Shown here one piece after another: positions 1-10,409 of a stretch of 64,000 nucleotides of DNA (position 1 is its first letter; the number at the start of each line of letters is the position of its first letter). The translations under genes were made by a program, and so were the position numbers. Source of the DNA: Plenodomus lindquistii. Lineage: Eukaryota; Ascomycota; Dothideomycetes; Pleosporales; Leptosphaeriaceae. The stretch spans positions 496,001 through 560,000 of the forward strand of contig JANUWI010000002.1 in NCBI GenBank assembly GCA_025504975.1, in the 5' to 3' direction. The notes beneath the pieces were generated by a model that saw nothing but the letters and a program-made list of their open reading frames with translations, was not told the origin of the DNA and did no database searches.

Positions 1-328
1 CATAGTATCCGTGGGTTCAGGACTCGGTCTCAACCGCGAAACCGAGATTGCGGAGATGGCGAATGCAGTCGAGGAACGCAGTAATGAGGCGAGCCTCTTG
101 GGGAGTAAATTCGAAACGGAGAATCGTGCGCTCATGGAACGTCAGTGGATGCGGTATTTTCGGTTCAATGTGGATGGGTTGGAGAATGTGCCGTTGGAGG
201 AGTGGAGGTGTGAGGAGGCGGTTAGGGAGGCGACGAGTGCGTATCTTGCGAGGCCGGAGGTGGGGGAGAGGTTTTATAGGTGTGTGGATGCTATTAGCGC
301 GTTGATGTTGGGGGCGCAAGGGCGGTAG
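1..328 (+). CDS. 3' end of an unrecognised protein gene (partial)
   Basis: An open frame runs in from the left edge of the window (it is open from base 2) and stops at 326-328, giving about 108 residues of C-terminus. The sequence is rich in Glu, Arg and Ala with an even codon pattern and contains a Trp-centred stretch MERQWMRYFRFNVDGLE followed by helical segments. The first in-window methionine is not near the edge, so the start lies upstream. I do not recognise the family. A G-rich, AT-poor 3' flank follows. Confidence 0.55.
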   Translation, partial: IVSVGSGLGLNRETEIAEMANAVEERSNEASLLGSKFETENRALMERQWMRYFRFNVDGLENVPLEEWRCEEAVREATSAYLARPEVGERFYRCVDAISALMLGAQGR

Positions 329-920
329 GGGGGTGGTGTATGTGTCTGCGATTGGTAAAAGAGGGTGTTAGGGGGGGGGGTGGGGGTGTATGATATTGCT
401 GGTAATGAGATTATAATGATTGCGCTGTATTGGCTGTGTCTCTATCTATGGAGACGCGGACGATGTCCTGCAATGTTTTTAGGGTGACATGGCTCATACA
501 GTGTACCGTCACACTTTTTTTTTTTGAGTACGCTGCAGCACTTTAAGAACAGTATGCCTGTGTGATAAGGTATACTATGCTACCTGGTTGGGGTGTGTAC
601 ATTGTTCCTCTGTGCTTCAGGTGTGCATGCAACGAACTATGTACGCTCCACCTTAGCCAACGCTTACTCAGAAGAATGCTTCTAGCGATGACGACTCCCC
701 CAGGACATCTCGAAAGCGCCATGCTGCACCCTGATACAATCAAACCGCTTTACACCGCGTCGATGATCAAGCTTCCCTCGTACCCATACCCAAACTTCAG
801 CCAAAAACCTTCTCGTCTGACTCCAACATCATTCTTCAAAATCTGCCCCCTCAAATGCCCCAATCAATCAACCATCTTCCCTCTCCAAGTCACTATCCTC
901 CAAGCCAAACATATCCCTCC
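329..920. other. Intergenic, no gene seen
   Basis: Two genes end here on opposite strands (the plus gene at 328, the minus gene at 921), so this is a shared 3' flank. It contains a G run near 370-384 and a T run near 516-525. Open frames in it are short and lack coding character. Confidence 0.6.
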
Positions 921-2730
921 TCAAACATCAGCGACAAAATGGAACCCATTCCACCGATCCCGAAACAACATTCCCGGCTGACCCCCAGGGCCCCTACTGA
1001 TCCTCTTGACAACGGTCCAATCGCCCTCCCTATTCTTGTCATATTGCTCAATGGGCCCAATCTCGCGGTCCTCGGTGTCAATACCATCGTCTCCATATCC
1101 ATCCTGCTGCGTCTTGATATACTCGCTGAAACGACTGTATTTGACACTGCCATCGCTGTCACGCACTGGTAGCGGCTTGAAGGGGTTGACGGGGAGTTGA
1201 ACAGCGAGGGGGGAGTCAAGTGTGTTCTTGCGCGGCGTACCGTAGCCGTCTGGGAGACCAAGGCGTGAGTTGATAGAGCTGAGGCCGCTACGGGGGGTGG
1301 AGGCGGATGCTGTACTGTCGCTCATGCGGTGGTTAGCGGAGAGAACCATGCGGGTGCCGGACTCGCGCATGAAGGCTAGAGTCTCCTCGTCGATGCTGTC
1401 GGGGCGAGGGGGACGGTGTGGCGGGTTTCCGGTCGGCTTGGTGAAGGGAACGGTTGCGGGGTTTTTGGGGACGGGTGAGACTTGGGACCCGTGTGGCAAG
1501 AGCATGGGACGGGAGATTGAGACCGAGCGACCGCTGGGAGTGATGACTGAGGAACGAGGACCGTGGATGACGGGTAGAGGTACGAAGACAGAGCGGCGTT
1601 GGGGTGGGCTTGGGTCGGTGGGAGATACAGAGATCTGGGGGGGAAGTGGGGGCGGAGGTGAGTGTGAGCGATGTTCACTTTTGCGGAAAAGACGAGAGCC
1701 TGGGAGAAGCCTTTAGCAAACGCATAGTCGTGCAGAAATGCGAGGTGACCTACTCTTGGTCTTGAGAGCGGTCAAGCTGGGACGCGACTTGGAACGTGCT
1801 ACGGCTGCTGCAGGGTAGGTCGTTAGAGGCTCAGTATTCTCAATATCGCTCGTGGGCCTTGACTTTCGCAAGAGATCAAGGGGAGCTGGAAGGAATGGAA
1901 GGGGCTTGTCGACACCCGCGGTGTCATCCTCGAAGATCTTGTTACCATTAGAAGTATCGAAAGCTGGGTCTTGTCCACCAGCGATGCCGTCGGAGAAGCT
2001 GTCTGTGGGTGGTGCAGGGAGCGGTTTGTCAACCTTGTCTTGTTTGCGCGGAAAGAATCGGGAAGCTGAGAGTGTGAGCCTCTTATGTTAACATTTGGAC
2101 GCCAGAAATATGAACATACCCTTCTTCTTCACGTTGTGGTCCTGGATACCAGCGTTGAAGTCGAAGTCGAAGCCGTTGTCGTTGTCGTTGTCTGACGTCT
2201 CAGCAATAGCGGCTCTTTCATCTTGGCTTGGGTCCCTGAAGTACCGTGAAGCTACGAAGTCGTCAAAACTTCGGTTACTACTTAAAACCGCCAGAAAGCT
2301 TCTGTTGTACCGTGGCAGGTATAGAAGACTGGCGTGTAGTGCTCACCTTTATGTTTGAGGTTTTTCATCGTGTACACGTGCGACAGATAGTGAATAGTGT
2401 AGACCGCGCCTTGAGTTGCGCCTACGACTGTTGATGTGTCTTGTGTCGCAATGTAGCATAAGAAGAGGCAGAAAAGAAAAGCGGTTAGGAGCGTACAAGT
2501 TCCCGAAAATCGGGTTAGTAAATCAGTGATGGTGAAGATGAATTTGGACGAACGGCGCTAGTATCGCAACAACCATGCACGAAATGCTTGAAGTGATCCT
2601 AGCGGGCGTAACCGATTGTTAGGAAATACTGTGTGAAATCAATTACTCAAAATTCTGGTGCAACGAATAGTGGCATTTGTGGCAATGACGTCGAACCACG
2701 TGGTGAAGTGTCCGATCACGTCCAGTATAG
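921..2730 (-). CDS. Membrane protein with long disordered C-terminal tail
   Basis: A multi-exon minus-strand gene. The 3' exon (about 1711-921) ends in the motif DWTVVKRISRGPGGQPG. An upstream exon reads RFFPRKQDKVDKPLPAPPTD, joined by an intron near 1711-1756 (donor GTCACC, acceptor AAAG). Earlier exons give KASRYFRDPSQDERAAIAE and a hydrophobic helix TLLTAFLFCLFLCYIATQ, with introns near 2046-2092 and 2245-2343. A further piece near 2640-2730 reads ILDVIGHFTTWFDVIAT in one frame, but I could not close its splice phases. Read together this is a polytopic membrane domain followed by roughly 300 residues rich in Ser, Pro and Lys. The 5' end is unresolved and may lie as far up as 3,250. I do not recognise the family. 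Confidence 0.6.
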
Positions 2731-3446
2731 CTAGGAAGTGACGATGAACGCAACAAGATCACCTTCTTGCAAAGAGAATATCGACGACAGTATCTCGACA
2801 AAGCACTGGTTTCGAGGACTAGATCGTCAACAGTCACAAGCGATGGGGGACAGGCACAGTTCGTTGGACATGAATACTCTGCGCCCTCCCAAAGAGGAAG
2901 GACCGCAGAGCCGAGCATCATGCCCTTATATTTTTTTTTCTTAATTTTTGGTTATGTTGTGTGTGGTAGTGTTGATCGGTTTGGATCGCGCCAGGGTCCA
3001 GGATGATGGACGGCAAAAGTTGTCAGAGAGTGGACTCCAATGTCAGCTAGAGCCAGCCGACCAGAATATCTCAAGAAATGCGAGAGATAACCACAAAAAA
3101 CCAAATCCAATACCTGAGCCCATGTGCCATCCAGCGCTTCCAAAGAGCGTTCCCATGTTGCCCCGTAAACAATGCTGAACATGAGCCAGTACGCTCTGCG
3201 AAGGCCGAGTGTGTCGTTCCACAGCCAAATCACTACCGCCCCAGACCGCATCCAATATGCAGGTCTATGATTGCAAGAACGCCAGAAACACCGTGAAAGA
3301 AAGAAATGACAGTGTGGTCATGCAACATGACTACATCAACAATTGTCAAAAACCCATATGAAGAAAAGAAGGCAAATGTGGAGGAAAGTACAAAAAAAAA
3401 AGGAAATCGCAGGCTATGCAGCAATCGCAAAGACACAACGCTAAGA
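2731..3446. other. Gap with possible 5' exons of the upstream membrane gene
   Basis: On the minus strand around 3,115-3,240 an open stretch encodes a hydrophobic segment with RRAYWLMFSIVYGATWERSL, followed by a possible donor AG|GTATTG. It may be an early exon of the gene ending at 921. No start codon or continuous splice path could be fixed. Confidence 0.3.
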
Positions 3447-5135
3447 TTAACGAACACTAGACGTCTCTCCTGTCATCTTGAGATTGAGCATTCGCTTCAA
3501 ATCCTGCTCTAAGACTGATGTGTTCAAAGAAGCGACAGGCTTTGCCGGTGGGGGAAGGGTAGCAGCCGGTGGCGCAGAGGAAGAGTGTTGCTTTGCTGAT
3601 ACCGAAGCAGGCACAAATGCCATCATCGAGGTAGTTGGTTTGGGAACATTGACTGGCTGAGTAGAACCAAATGCTTTCCCTCCTCGTTGCCCTGTACCAC
3701 TCATGTTGCCCCTTGGCGCATGGTGATTTCGAGGATGCTGCTGTTGCCGACCAGGCGTTTTCCGATTATTAGGACTATATTGGTAAGGCGGGCTAAATGG
3801 AGGATGACGAATATTTGTGTTTCCTGAGTTGCCAGGCCCAGCCAAGGCAGACCCCGGATAGTTACGAGCAAACACATTGGGATCCATTGTCTGGACGGGA
3901 GCAACAGAAGGAAGGTCTTGGAACATGGCCTGCCCTAGGGCAGGTGATTCGGCAGTGATCTCAGTGCGCAGGCCGGAATTGCGCTTTGCGGAGTCGTTCT
4001 TGGCGGCTTTGAACATAGGAGAAAGATTCTTATTGCCATAAAAGAAATCGGATCCCTCCTGTTGCGCTGGCTGGGGTGTAGTGGGACCTGAAGCGCTCCT
4101 AACGGCAGACCGTCCGTCGTGGAATGGCGACGGGGTGTGATCACGCTGGGATTCCTGGTTCGCCTGTGCGTTTGTTCCAGGCGGTGTCGCAGCGGCGGGC
4201 TTCTTCTGTGACATGGACAACCTGTTCAGCAAGTCTTGCATAACGTCACTTCCGCCACCTTGAGGAGAGGCGTCCTTGAGCTGCGGGACCTGCTTGGGAT
4301 CGGTGACAGATCTATGGGCTACTGGAAACGCTGGAGGTGGGGACATGTGCGCGCTCTTGCCCTCACCCTCCAACTCGATTGGAAATATGCCGTTAGCCGA
4401 GTTTGATGAATCACGTTGATAGTGCGGAGGCCTCGGTGGATGCATCTGGCTAAAGAAATTGGCCGAGGCAGGACTACCGCGCACATTTCTGGCCCTCTCA
4501 GCTTTGTCGGCCCTAAACAGCATATCGAGCGGCGAGTCTTCATTCCGGGCAGGTATCTGGATCGGCACGCGGGAAGGAGACTCGGGCGAGAGACTTGGTG
4601 AGTTGGCAGAGTCCGAACTGTCTTCGGGAGGAGGCGTGGGTGGACCGGGCCTGGTCTTTGCTGGAACTGAGCGAGAGAGGAATTTCGGTATGGGCAAAGC
4701 TGACGGCGCAGGCGATGCATGGAAGGTCGGCCCGGCGTATGCGCCTTGAACCTTGGCTGGGGTCGCGGAGGGATTGTAAGGAGCAGAATCAGTGTCGGTC
4801 AAGGGGGCCTTGGGGCCATTGGGCGAGAAGACGCGGTCGATGGATGGCTGAGAGTGCGTGTGTTTCTTTGTGTTGCGCGGTCCTGTAGGCATCTGCGCCT
4901 GCTCGCTTGGGAAGACTGCGCTTTCCGCAAGGGCGGGGTCTGTGCCAATCGCGCCTTTACTTGGGGATGTGCCAGCGCCGCTGAATTGGTTGTGGCCATT
5001 GTGCGCGCGGTTGCCTCGCGGTTTGCGCTGCGATTGGCGCCCAACGTTGGCGGACGGCGCCTGAGCTGGGCTCTGCGGGAGATGTTGCTTCCCCCGCGGT
5101 GCTCGTGGGGACGCGGTGCTCTGTGCAGTCGACAT
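3447..5135 (-). CDS. Disordered protein with an Edc1/PNRC-type Dcp1-binding motif
   Basis: A single-exon frame of 562 residues starting MSTAQSTASPRAPRGKQ. It is rich in Pro, Ser, Gln and Asn with no folded domain visible. At residues 132-152 it reads AYAGPTFHASPAPSALPIPKF. This closely follows the YAGxxF...LPxP arrangement used by yeast Edc1 and animal PNRC proteins to bind the EVH1 domain of Dcp1 and stimulate mRNA decapping. The extreme C-terminus (SVLEQDLKRMLNLK) looks like a short amphipathic helix. The inference is a P-body decapping activator. The motif match is what I see; the function is inferred. The gene is divergent from RBX1 across about 800 bp. Confidence 0.75.
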   Translation of the reverse strand: MSTAQSTASPRAPRGKQHLPQSPAQAPSANVGRQSQRKPRGNRAHNGHNQFSGAGTSPSKGAIGTDPALAESAVFPSEQAQMPTGPRNTKKHTHSQPSIDRVFSPNGPKAPLTDTDSAPYNPSATPAKVQGAYAGPTFHASPAPSALPIPKFLSRSVPAKTRPGPPTPPPEDSSDSANSPSLSPESPSRVPIQIPARNEDSPLDMLFRADKAERARNVRGSPASANFFSQMHPPRPPHYQRDSSNSANGIFPIELEGEGKSAHMSPPPAFPVAHRSVTDPKQVPQLKDASPQGGGSDVMQDLLNRLSMSQKKPAAATPPGTNAQANQESQRDHTPSPFHDGRSAVRSASGPTTPQPAQQEGSDFFYGNKNLSPMFKAAKNDSAKRNSGLRTEITAESPALGQAMFQDLPSVAPVQTMDPNVFARNYPGSALAGPGNSGNTNIRHPPFSPPYQYSPNNRKTPGRQQQHPRNHHAPRGNMSGTGQRGGKAFGSTQPVNVPKPTTSMMAFVPASVSAKQHSSSAPPAATLPPPAKPVASLNTSVLEQDLKRMLNLKMTGETSSVR

Positions 5136-5937
5136 GTAAGATGTGGTTACTGAGAGGCTGTGGTTGTGCGGCCGAGGTTATCTGGATGGGCGTAGACGGA
5201 CGGTCCTGGGGCGGGCAGCGGTTATCGGGTGGGTGGTTCGGTATGACGAAAGCGGGTGTGACTGAGTCTGGAAAAGTGAGATTGTGGAAGAGCGTGAGGT
5301 TGAAGTGGTCATATCCAGAATGGCGGGGTAGAGATAGGCACGCGCCGGTTGGTTGTATGGGGCGGGCAGTGAGGGTGTGTTGTTATGAGAGAGAGGCGGT
5401 CGCATCAACGGTGACTGGTGACTGGTCGCTGGGCGCTGGTGGCTAGCCGGGCTGTGAGACAAGCAAGGCTGAATCTCGGGCGGCGCACTGACGATTGCGG
5501 CGTAAGGCTGAGCGGTGACGATGGCTGGCGGGATGCGTGCGGGCAGCTGGGGCAAGAACACCAGGAATGGGCTGCTTTGGAGACTGCGACATGTGTCCAA
5601 ATAAAATAGGCTATCCGACAGTGACGGATGCAGTGTCCAAGGAAAAGTAGCTTGATTCAACCACACACACACTGCCCCTTCACCACTCATCTCAAAGTTG
5701 GGGCTGGCCTGGTCTTGGCGCTGGTCCACTGGTTGCTGGAGCCTTGCACTTCACAGCAGGCACGCGCCTGTACTGGACATCTTCGCCCAAATCGCCACCA
5801 CCTCCTTCTCCCGCAGTCTCGAAGCTGCGTAGTACTACAAGACATCTTCCAGTGCTCCAACATCAACCCTAGCTGCTGTTTGCCTTCCCCAAACCGCTCC
5901 GCCCTCCTCCCCGCACACCCCACCGCACAACACCATC
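5136..5937. promoter_or_regulatory. Divergent promoter region of the decapping-motif gene and RBX1
   Basis: The two start codons (5135 on minus, 5938 on plus) face away from each other, so both promoters and leaders must lie here. The 200 bp before RBX1 are pyrimidine- and C-rich, as usual for fungal leaders. Open frames in this stretch are unconvincing. Confidence 0.5.
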
Positions 5938-6388
5938 ATGGCCGACGTAGACATGGCCGACGCGCCCCCAGCCAAGACCAAGACAGCCAAGGCCGGCACC
6001 AGCGCAGAGGGCGACAAGAAGCGCTTCGAGGTCAAAAAGGTCAGCGGTGACTCTGGCAGTCCCAGTCTCTAGCTAACAAGTTGCAGTGGAACGCTGTAGC
6101 TCTCTGGGCGTGGGACATCGTAGTCGACAACTGCGCCATTTGCCGGAACCACATCATGGACCTCTGCATTGAATGCCAGGCCAACCAAGCATCAGCCACT
6201 AGCGAGGAGTGCACTGTTGCTTGGGGTATCTGCAACGTAAGCATACACCATTGTCTTGCTCGCGCGGAGGATAGCTAACGGCACCATAGCACGCCTTCCA
6301 CTTCCACTGCATCTCGCGATGGCTCAAGACGCGCCAGGTCTGCCCGCTCGACAACCGGGACTGGGAATTCCAAAAGTACGGTCGGTAG
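5938..6388 (+). CDS. RBX1: RING-box protein Rbx1/Hrt1, SCF ubiquitin ligase subunit
   Basis: Three exons, 5938-6039, 6087-6236 and 6290-6388, joined at GT-AG sites, give 116 residues (the human protein has 108). After a short acidic start MADVDMADAP comes the RING-H2 domain: CAICRNHIMDLCIECQAN, then CTVAWGICNHAFHFHCI, ending CPLDNRDWEFQKYGR. The final Asp ligand of the Rbx1 subclass (CPLDNRDW) is present. Rbx1 binds the cullin C-terminus and recruits the charged E2 to cullin-RING ligases in nucleus and cytoplasm; it also takes part in neddylation. The SCF E2 Cdc34 is encoded 5 kb downstream. Confidence 0.96.
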
Positions 6389-6612
6389 ATGCCTCGTACA
6401 CGTTCACGAAGCAAGGTTTATTGCAAGGACACATCGAGTTCATGGTTTCATTCGGACGTCTGGCGTTGGGTACCTGCACAAAAGGAGTACAGGACATGAA
6501 GTCGTAGCATAGACGAAGAATTCATCGTCGAGCAAGTTCACATTCCAGCCATTTGTGTCCTGTATAAGCCAAGTGATAGTCTGCCGGCTTGATCTTTCCA
6601 CACATTTGCTGT

Positions 6613-7022
6613 TCAACCCACCTTCTGTCCATCCACCTCGATGCTATACCCAGACGTCGCATTGTGTGGTGGGAGCCATCCCTCGGGGTTCTTGTTGTAG
6701 AAAGGCCACGGTGGAACCACGACGGCGAATGTGACAGCAGTGCCGGCGAGGCCAATGTAGAGTGCGAGACGGATGTCCTGAGCAATATAACCAATCAAAA
6801 AGGCAAAAATCTATGGCAGTGAGCTTGCAGTCGCGAGGGCAGTAGGGCGGGCTACTTACACCAGCTGCACCAAGGAGAACCGTCGTCAGCATCTCAGCAA
6901 GCCGTTGGCCCTCAAAGTCCTGGACAAGTTAGCGACAATGCGCGTTGACTGAGGGACGCTGGACAACACACGATCTGGCCCTCGACTGCATCGCGCACCT
7001 GCTCAAGGAGTGCATCCGACAT
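6613..7022 (-). CDS. SPC1: Signal peptidase complex subunit Spc1 (12 kDa)
   Basis: Three exons on the minus strand, 7022-6972, 6919-6860 and 6810-6613, give 102 residues. The N-terminus MSDALLEQVRDAVEGQI and the next exon DFEGQRLAEML are the typical cytosolic start of the SPC12 family. Two membrane helices follow (around LLGAAGIFAFLIGYIAQDI and LGLAGTAVTFAVVV-like), then PPWPFYNKNPEGWLP. The protein is a non-catalytic ER membrane subunit that helps signal peptidase choose cleavage sites. It is convergent with RBX1, with about 220 bp between the stops. Confidence 0.95.
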
Positions 7023-8441
7023 GTTGGCGTATGGGCGTGCTGAGGGTGTCTTGGGCGACTCAAGAGTCAACACTGGTGTTGCTGGGGAGTCTGGTCCAAA
7101 AACGGCGTTTCACCGCTCGGTTCGGTTTTACTTTGGTGGTCTCACTATTTCTGGACCAAGGTTGGGCACTGGTTGGTGAATGAGGCCGCTCTGGTGACGT
7201 TGCTCGTTGGGGCCAGTGTGTTAGGTTCGCAGGTGGCTGCAATGCACGACGCGGCTGGCAGGGATCTGGTGAGCCGCAACGCCAAGATTCGGGCCTTCGC
7301 CATCATGACTTTGCTGCTGCAGAACCGGAAAGCATGCAAAGGAGCGCACTGAAACAAAGCTGTACGCTGTAGAGCTCACTAATACCATGTTGTTAAATCC
7401 TATCATTCTGCTGTCGGCCCCTTACTGTGACATACTTCGACTAGCAGTTCGAGCTCATGGATGGGATGCGTGAACATCAACAACAGGCACGTACCATTCA
7501 GATTCCAGAAGCTGGACGTTCTTTAGGCCGCGGATGGACCGACGACCCGACCCCCAAGTTTCGACGCGACGTCCCACATCGTTCTGGATGCAATGATCAA
7601 TCACATGCGATCACGGTACATACTGGCACCGAACCTGGCCAATCAGAATACAAAAGCCCCCCGTCGACAAAGAAAAAGCTTGAGCCCATTAGTGACTTAT
7701 CGTGGCCCACTTGCAGGCGCGCCCTTTACTTTTAACCTCCTCTGCCACATTCGACGTTCGACTCACCACCCACACTGTCCTTCTGGACTCTTACAGCTAC
7801 CCAACCACCCGCCGTCACAAAACACCGCCACGCGCACGCCACGCCGTCGACACCAGCATCGACGTCGCCGTGTCCAACCTTCGACGCAGCTCTGCTGACT
7901 CCGCGAGAAATCACGCACCGCCAACCGTGGAAATCCACGATTGCGACTGATCGATCACGCAGTCACCGTTTCGGTCGCCAACCCCTCTAACAAGCTCACC
8001 GACGCTTTGGCGTCCATCAACAGCAACACTATCAAGTTGGCGGGACTCTACCTTCACAAGTTTTCCTCCATCCGTCCCCTTCTTGGCCCAAAGGCGTGGG
8101 TCTACGGAGGCGACTACAAAAAGCCCCCATAACTGGGCTTTAGAAGCACACAAATCACATTCGCTACTGCTATCACTGTCTTTACGAAACCTTCCTAGCC
8201 CGGAGAGGGTCAGGAAGCCTGGCTACCAGATTTACAATCACAACGGCTGAGTGTAGGGGGGGACCCTACGCGAAGCCTATCTTCAAGTTGAGCGCGCCTT
8301 AGAGGTGAGCGCTCACAAGCGACTCGCCCTTCTTGTGGTTCTTGCGCTGCAAGAAGATATTCAAGACCAAACCACCAACCTGGCTTAATTACCGACCACG
8401 AACCACCTCGAAGCCCACGGACTACCAAACGAGCTGTCAAG
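7023..8441. promoter_or_regulatory. Long divergent promoter between SPC1 and the Mg transporter gene
   Basis: 1.4 kb between two divergent starts. The part from about 7,700 to 8,441 is C-rich and AT-poor with several short upstream ATGs, for example at 7,941. It is probably the long 5' leader of the transporter mRNA. No open frame here has a recognisable protein. Confidence 0.45.
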
Positions 8442-10409
8442 ATGACCGACACCCCGAGATCCGAGAAGTCCCAGACGAGATTTAGCACTCCGGTGTCCGA
8501 CCTCGACGATCACCGCAGACAGCCCGCAAACATGCCTTTAGCAGAACCTGGATCCCCAGTGCGATCGCGACGACCAACTTTTGCAAGCGTGCAAGGCCAA
8601 GAACGGCCAGCTCTGCTTCTTCAAGTCAACGAAGCCCTCGAGGCAGACATCACCCGACGCGACTTCGAGAACGCCATTGTGGACGATGATACCCATCTAT
8701 CGCCGGAAGCATACGGACGACGCGGCTCGCAAGCGCACAGCCCACTACACGCTCGTCGTGACACTTTCCGTCGCCCTCGTGATCCAGCTGTGGAGCGTCT
8801 GTCTAAGAGCAGAGCCTCCTCTACGACTTCGCGCTCCCCATCTCCTCCCAACTCCGTGGATGCATTTGCTGGTCCTCGCCGCCGCGATCGCGCCAATACT
8901 CTTCAGAGCGTCGCAGCATCTGAAGTCGATCTTGGCCTCCATAGGACCCGTTCTCGCAGTACAGCACGTCGTCCTACGATCAGTGACGAGCGACCAGAGG
9001 ACTTGCACAACATTGAGGTTGCATCTACACACAGCTCTGCTGAGGAGGATGTTTGCTTCCCAGTGTCCGAGGATACGGGCAAGACAACAAGATTTGATTA
9101 CGAGGAGCTCGAGGAGTTTGTTGCAGAGGTACAGGCCAAGACTCCTATCGGCCAGCCTCTACGCCACAAGGCGAGCGTTGCGTCTCGCTTGTCAGCGAAG
9201 CCCAAGGTCTTTTCTGACCTTCGCCCAAAGTCGAGCCAGTCGCCAACTCCCAAGAACGACGCCGAGACTACGACTCTTAAGGACGTGGACCCTGCAATCC
9301 AGGAGAAGCTTGCCGAAGAGGGCTTGTCGCACATGTTCACCGAAAAACCCGCTGAGCCGCTCGCCAACCGCTGGACTTTTTTCTCGTCCGAACTCGACGA
9401 CACCATCCACGCTGCTGAGCTAGGTGGACTGCTGATGCCCGGGGAGCGCTTCCGTGACATCTTCGAAACACCGCCAGACAGTGGCGTGTGGTGGCTGGAT
9501 ATGGTCAACCCAACGGAAGAAGAGGTTTTCGCCATCTGCAAGGCATTCGGGGTGCATCCCCTTACCCGTGAGGATATTGTTATCCAAGAGCCCCGTGAAA
9601 AGGTCGAGTTGTTCCATCAGTACTACTTTGTTTCCTTCCGTTCCTTTTACCAAGCCGACAAAGAATCTGAGGACTATCTCGAGCCCGTCAACTTCTACGC
9701 CGTAGTTTTCAAGGAAGGTCTCCTAACTTTCACCTTTTGCGAGAGTCCTCATACTCTGAACGTTCGCAAGCGCATCAGCCGCCTCCGAGATTACATCAAC
9801 CTCAATGCCGACTGGATCTGCTACGCCCTTATCGATGACATTGTCGACAGCTTCGCGCCTGTCATCCGTGGCATCGAAGATGAAGCTGAATCAATTGAGG
9901 ACTCGGTCTTTACTGCTCGTATCGAAGACTCTCGCGCGATCCTGCGCTCCGTCGGTGATTGCCGCAAACGGGTCATGCAACTGCTCCGGCTCCTCGGTGG
10001 CAAGGCCGACGTTATCAAAGGCTTTGCCAAGCGCTGCAACGAATCCTATAGTGTCGCACCACGAGGCGATGTTGGCCTGTATCTCAGCGATATTCAGGAT
10101 CACGTTGTTACTATGATGTCCAACTTGGCCCATTTCGAAAAGATGCTGAGTCGTGCGCACTCGAATTATCTGGCACAAATCTCGGTCGACCAGGTCATGC
10201 AGGGCAACGCCAGCAACGAGACTCTGCAGAAGGTCACTGTCATTGCTACAGTTCTCGTGCCGCTCAACTTGATCTGCGGTCTCTTTGGTATGAACGTACG
10301 CGTTCCTGGTCAGGATGGCAGCATTGCTTGGTTCTTCGGCATCCTCGGTGTCATTTGTCTCTTCGTTGCGACTTGCCTGGCAGTTGCGAGGAGGATGCGT
10401 TATATCTGA
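8442..10409 (+). CDS. MNR2: CorA-family magnesium transporter, Alr/Mnr2 type
   Basis: One exon of 655 residues. The first 230 are basic and Ser-rich, as in fungal Mnr2/Alr proteins. A CorA cytoplasmic domain follows from about residue 300 (ETPPDSGVWWLDMVNPTEEE, then a long helix with LRDYINLNADWICYALIDD). The C-terminus holds two membrane helices. The hallmark GMN sits at residues 616-618, just after the first helix (PLNLICGLFGMN), and is the selectivity filter of this family. The protein ends ARRMRYI. Mnr2 acts in the vacuolar membrane and Alr in the plasma membrane; the sequence alone does not settle which this is, and Mnr2-like is my preference from the long N-terminus. Confidence 0.92.
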   Translation: MTDTPRSEKSQTRFSTPVSDLDDHRRQPANMPLAEPGSPVRSRRPTFASVQGQERPALLLQVNEALEADITRRDFENAIVDDDTHLSPEAYGRRGSQAHSPLHARRDTFRRPRDPAVERLSKSRASSTTSRSPSPPNSVDAFAGPRRRDRANTLQSVAASEVDLGLHRTRSRSTARRPTISDERPEDLHNIEVASTHSSAEEDVCFPVSEDTGKTTRFDYEELEEFVAEVQAKTPIGQPLRHKASVASRLSAKPKVFSDLRPKSSQSPTPKNDAETTTLKDVDPAIQEKLAEEGLSHMFTEKPAEPLANRWTFFSSELDDTIHAAELGGLLMPGERFRDIFETPPDSGVWWLDMVNPTEEEVFAICKAFGVHPLTREDIVIQEPREKVELFHQYYFVSFRSFYQADKESEDYLEPVNFYAVVFKEGLLTFTFCESPHTLNVRKRISRLRDYINLNADWICYALIDDIVDSFAPVIRGIEDEAESIEDSVFTARIEDSRAILRSVGDCRKRVMQLLRLLGGKADVIKGFAKRCNESYSVAPRGDVGLYLSDIQDHVVTMMSNLAHFEKMLSRAHSNYLAQISVDQVMQGNASNETLQKVTVIATVLVPLNLICGLFGMNVRVPGQDGSIAWFFGILGVICLFVATCLAVARRMRYI

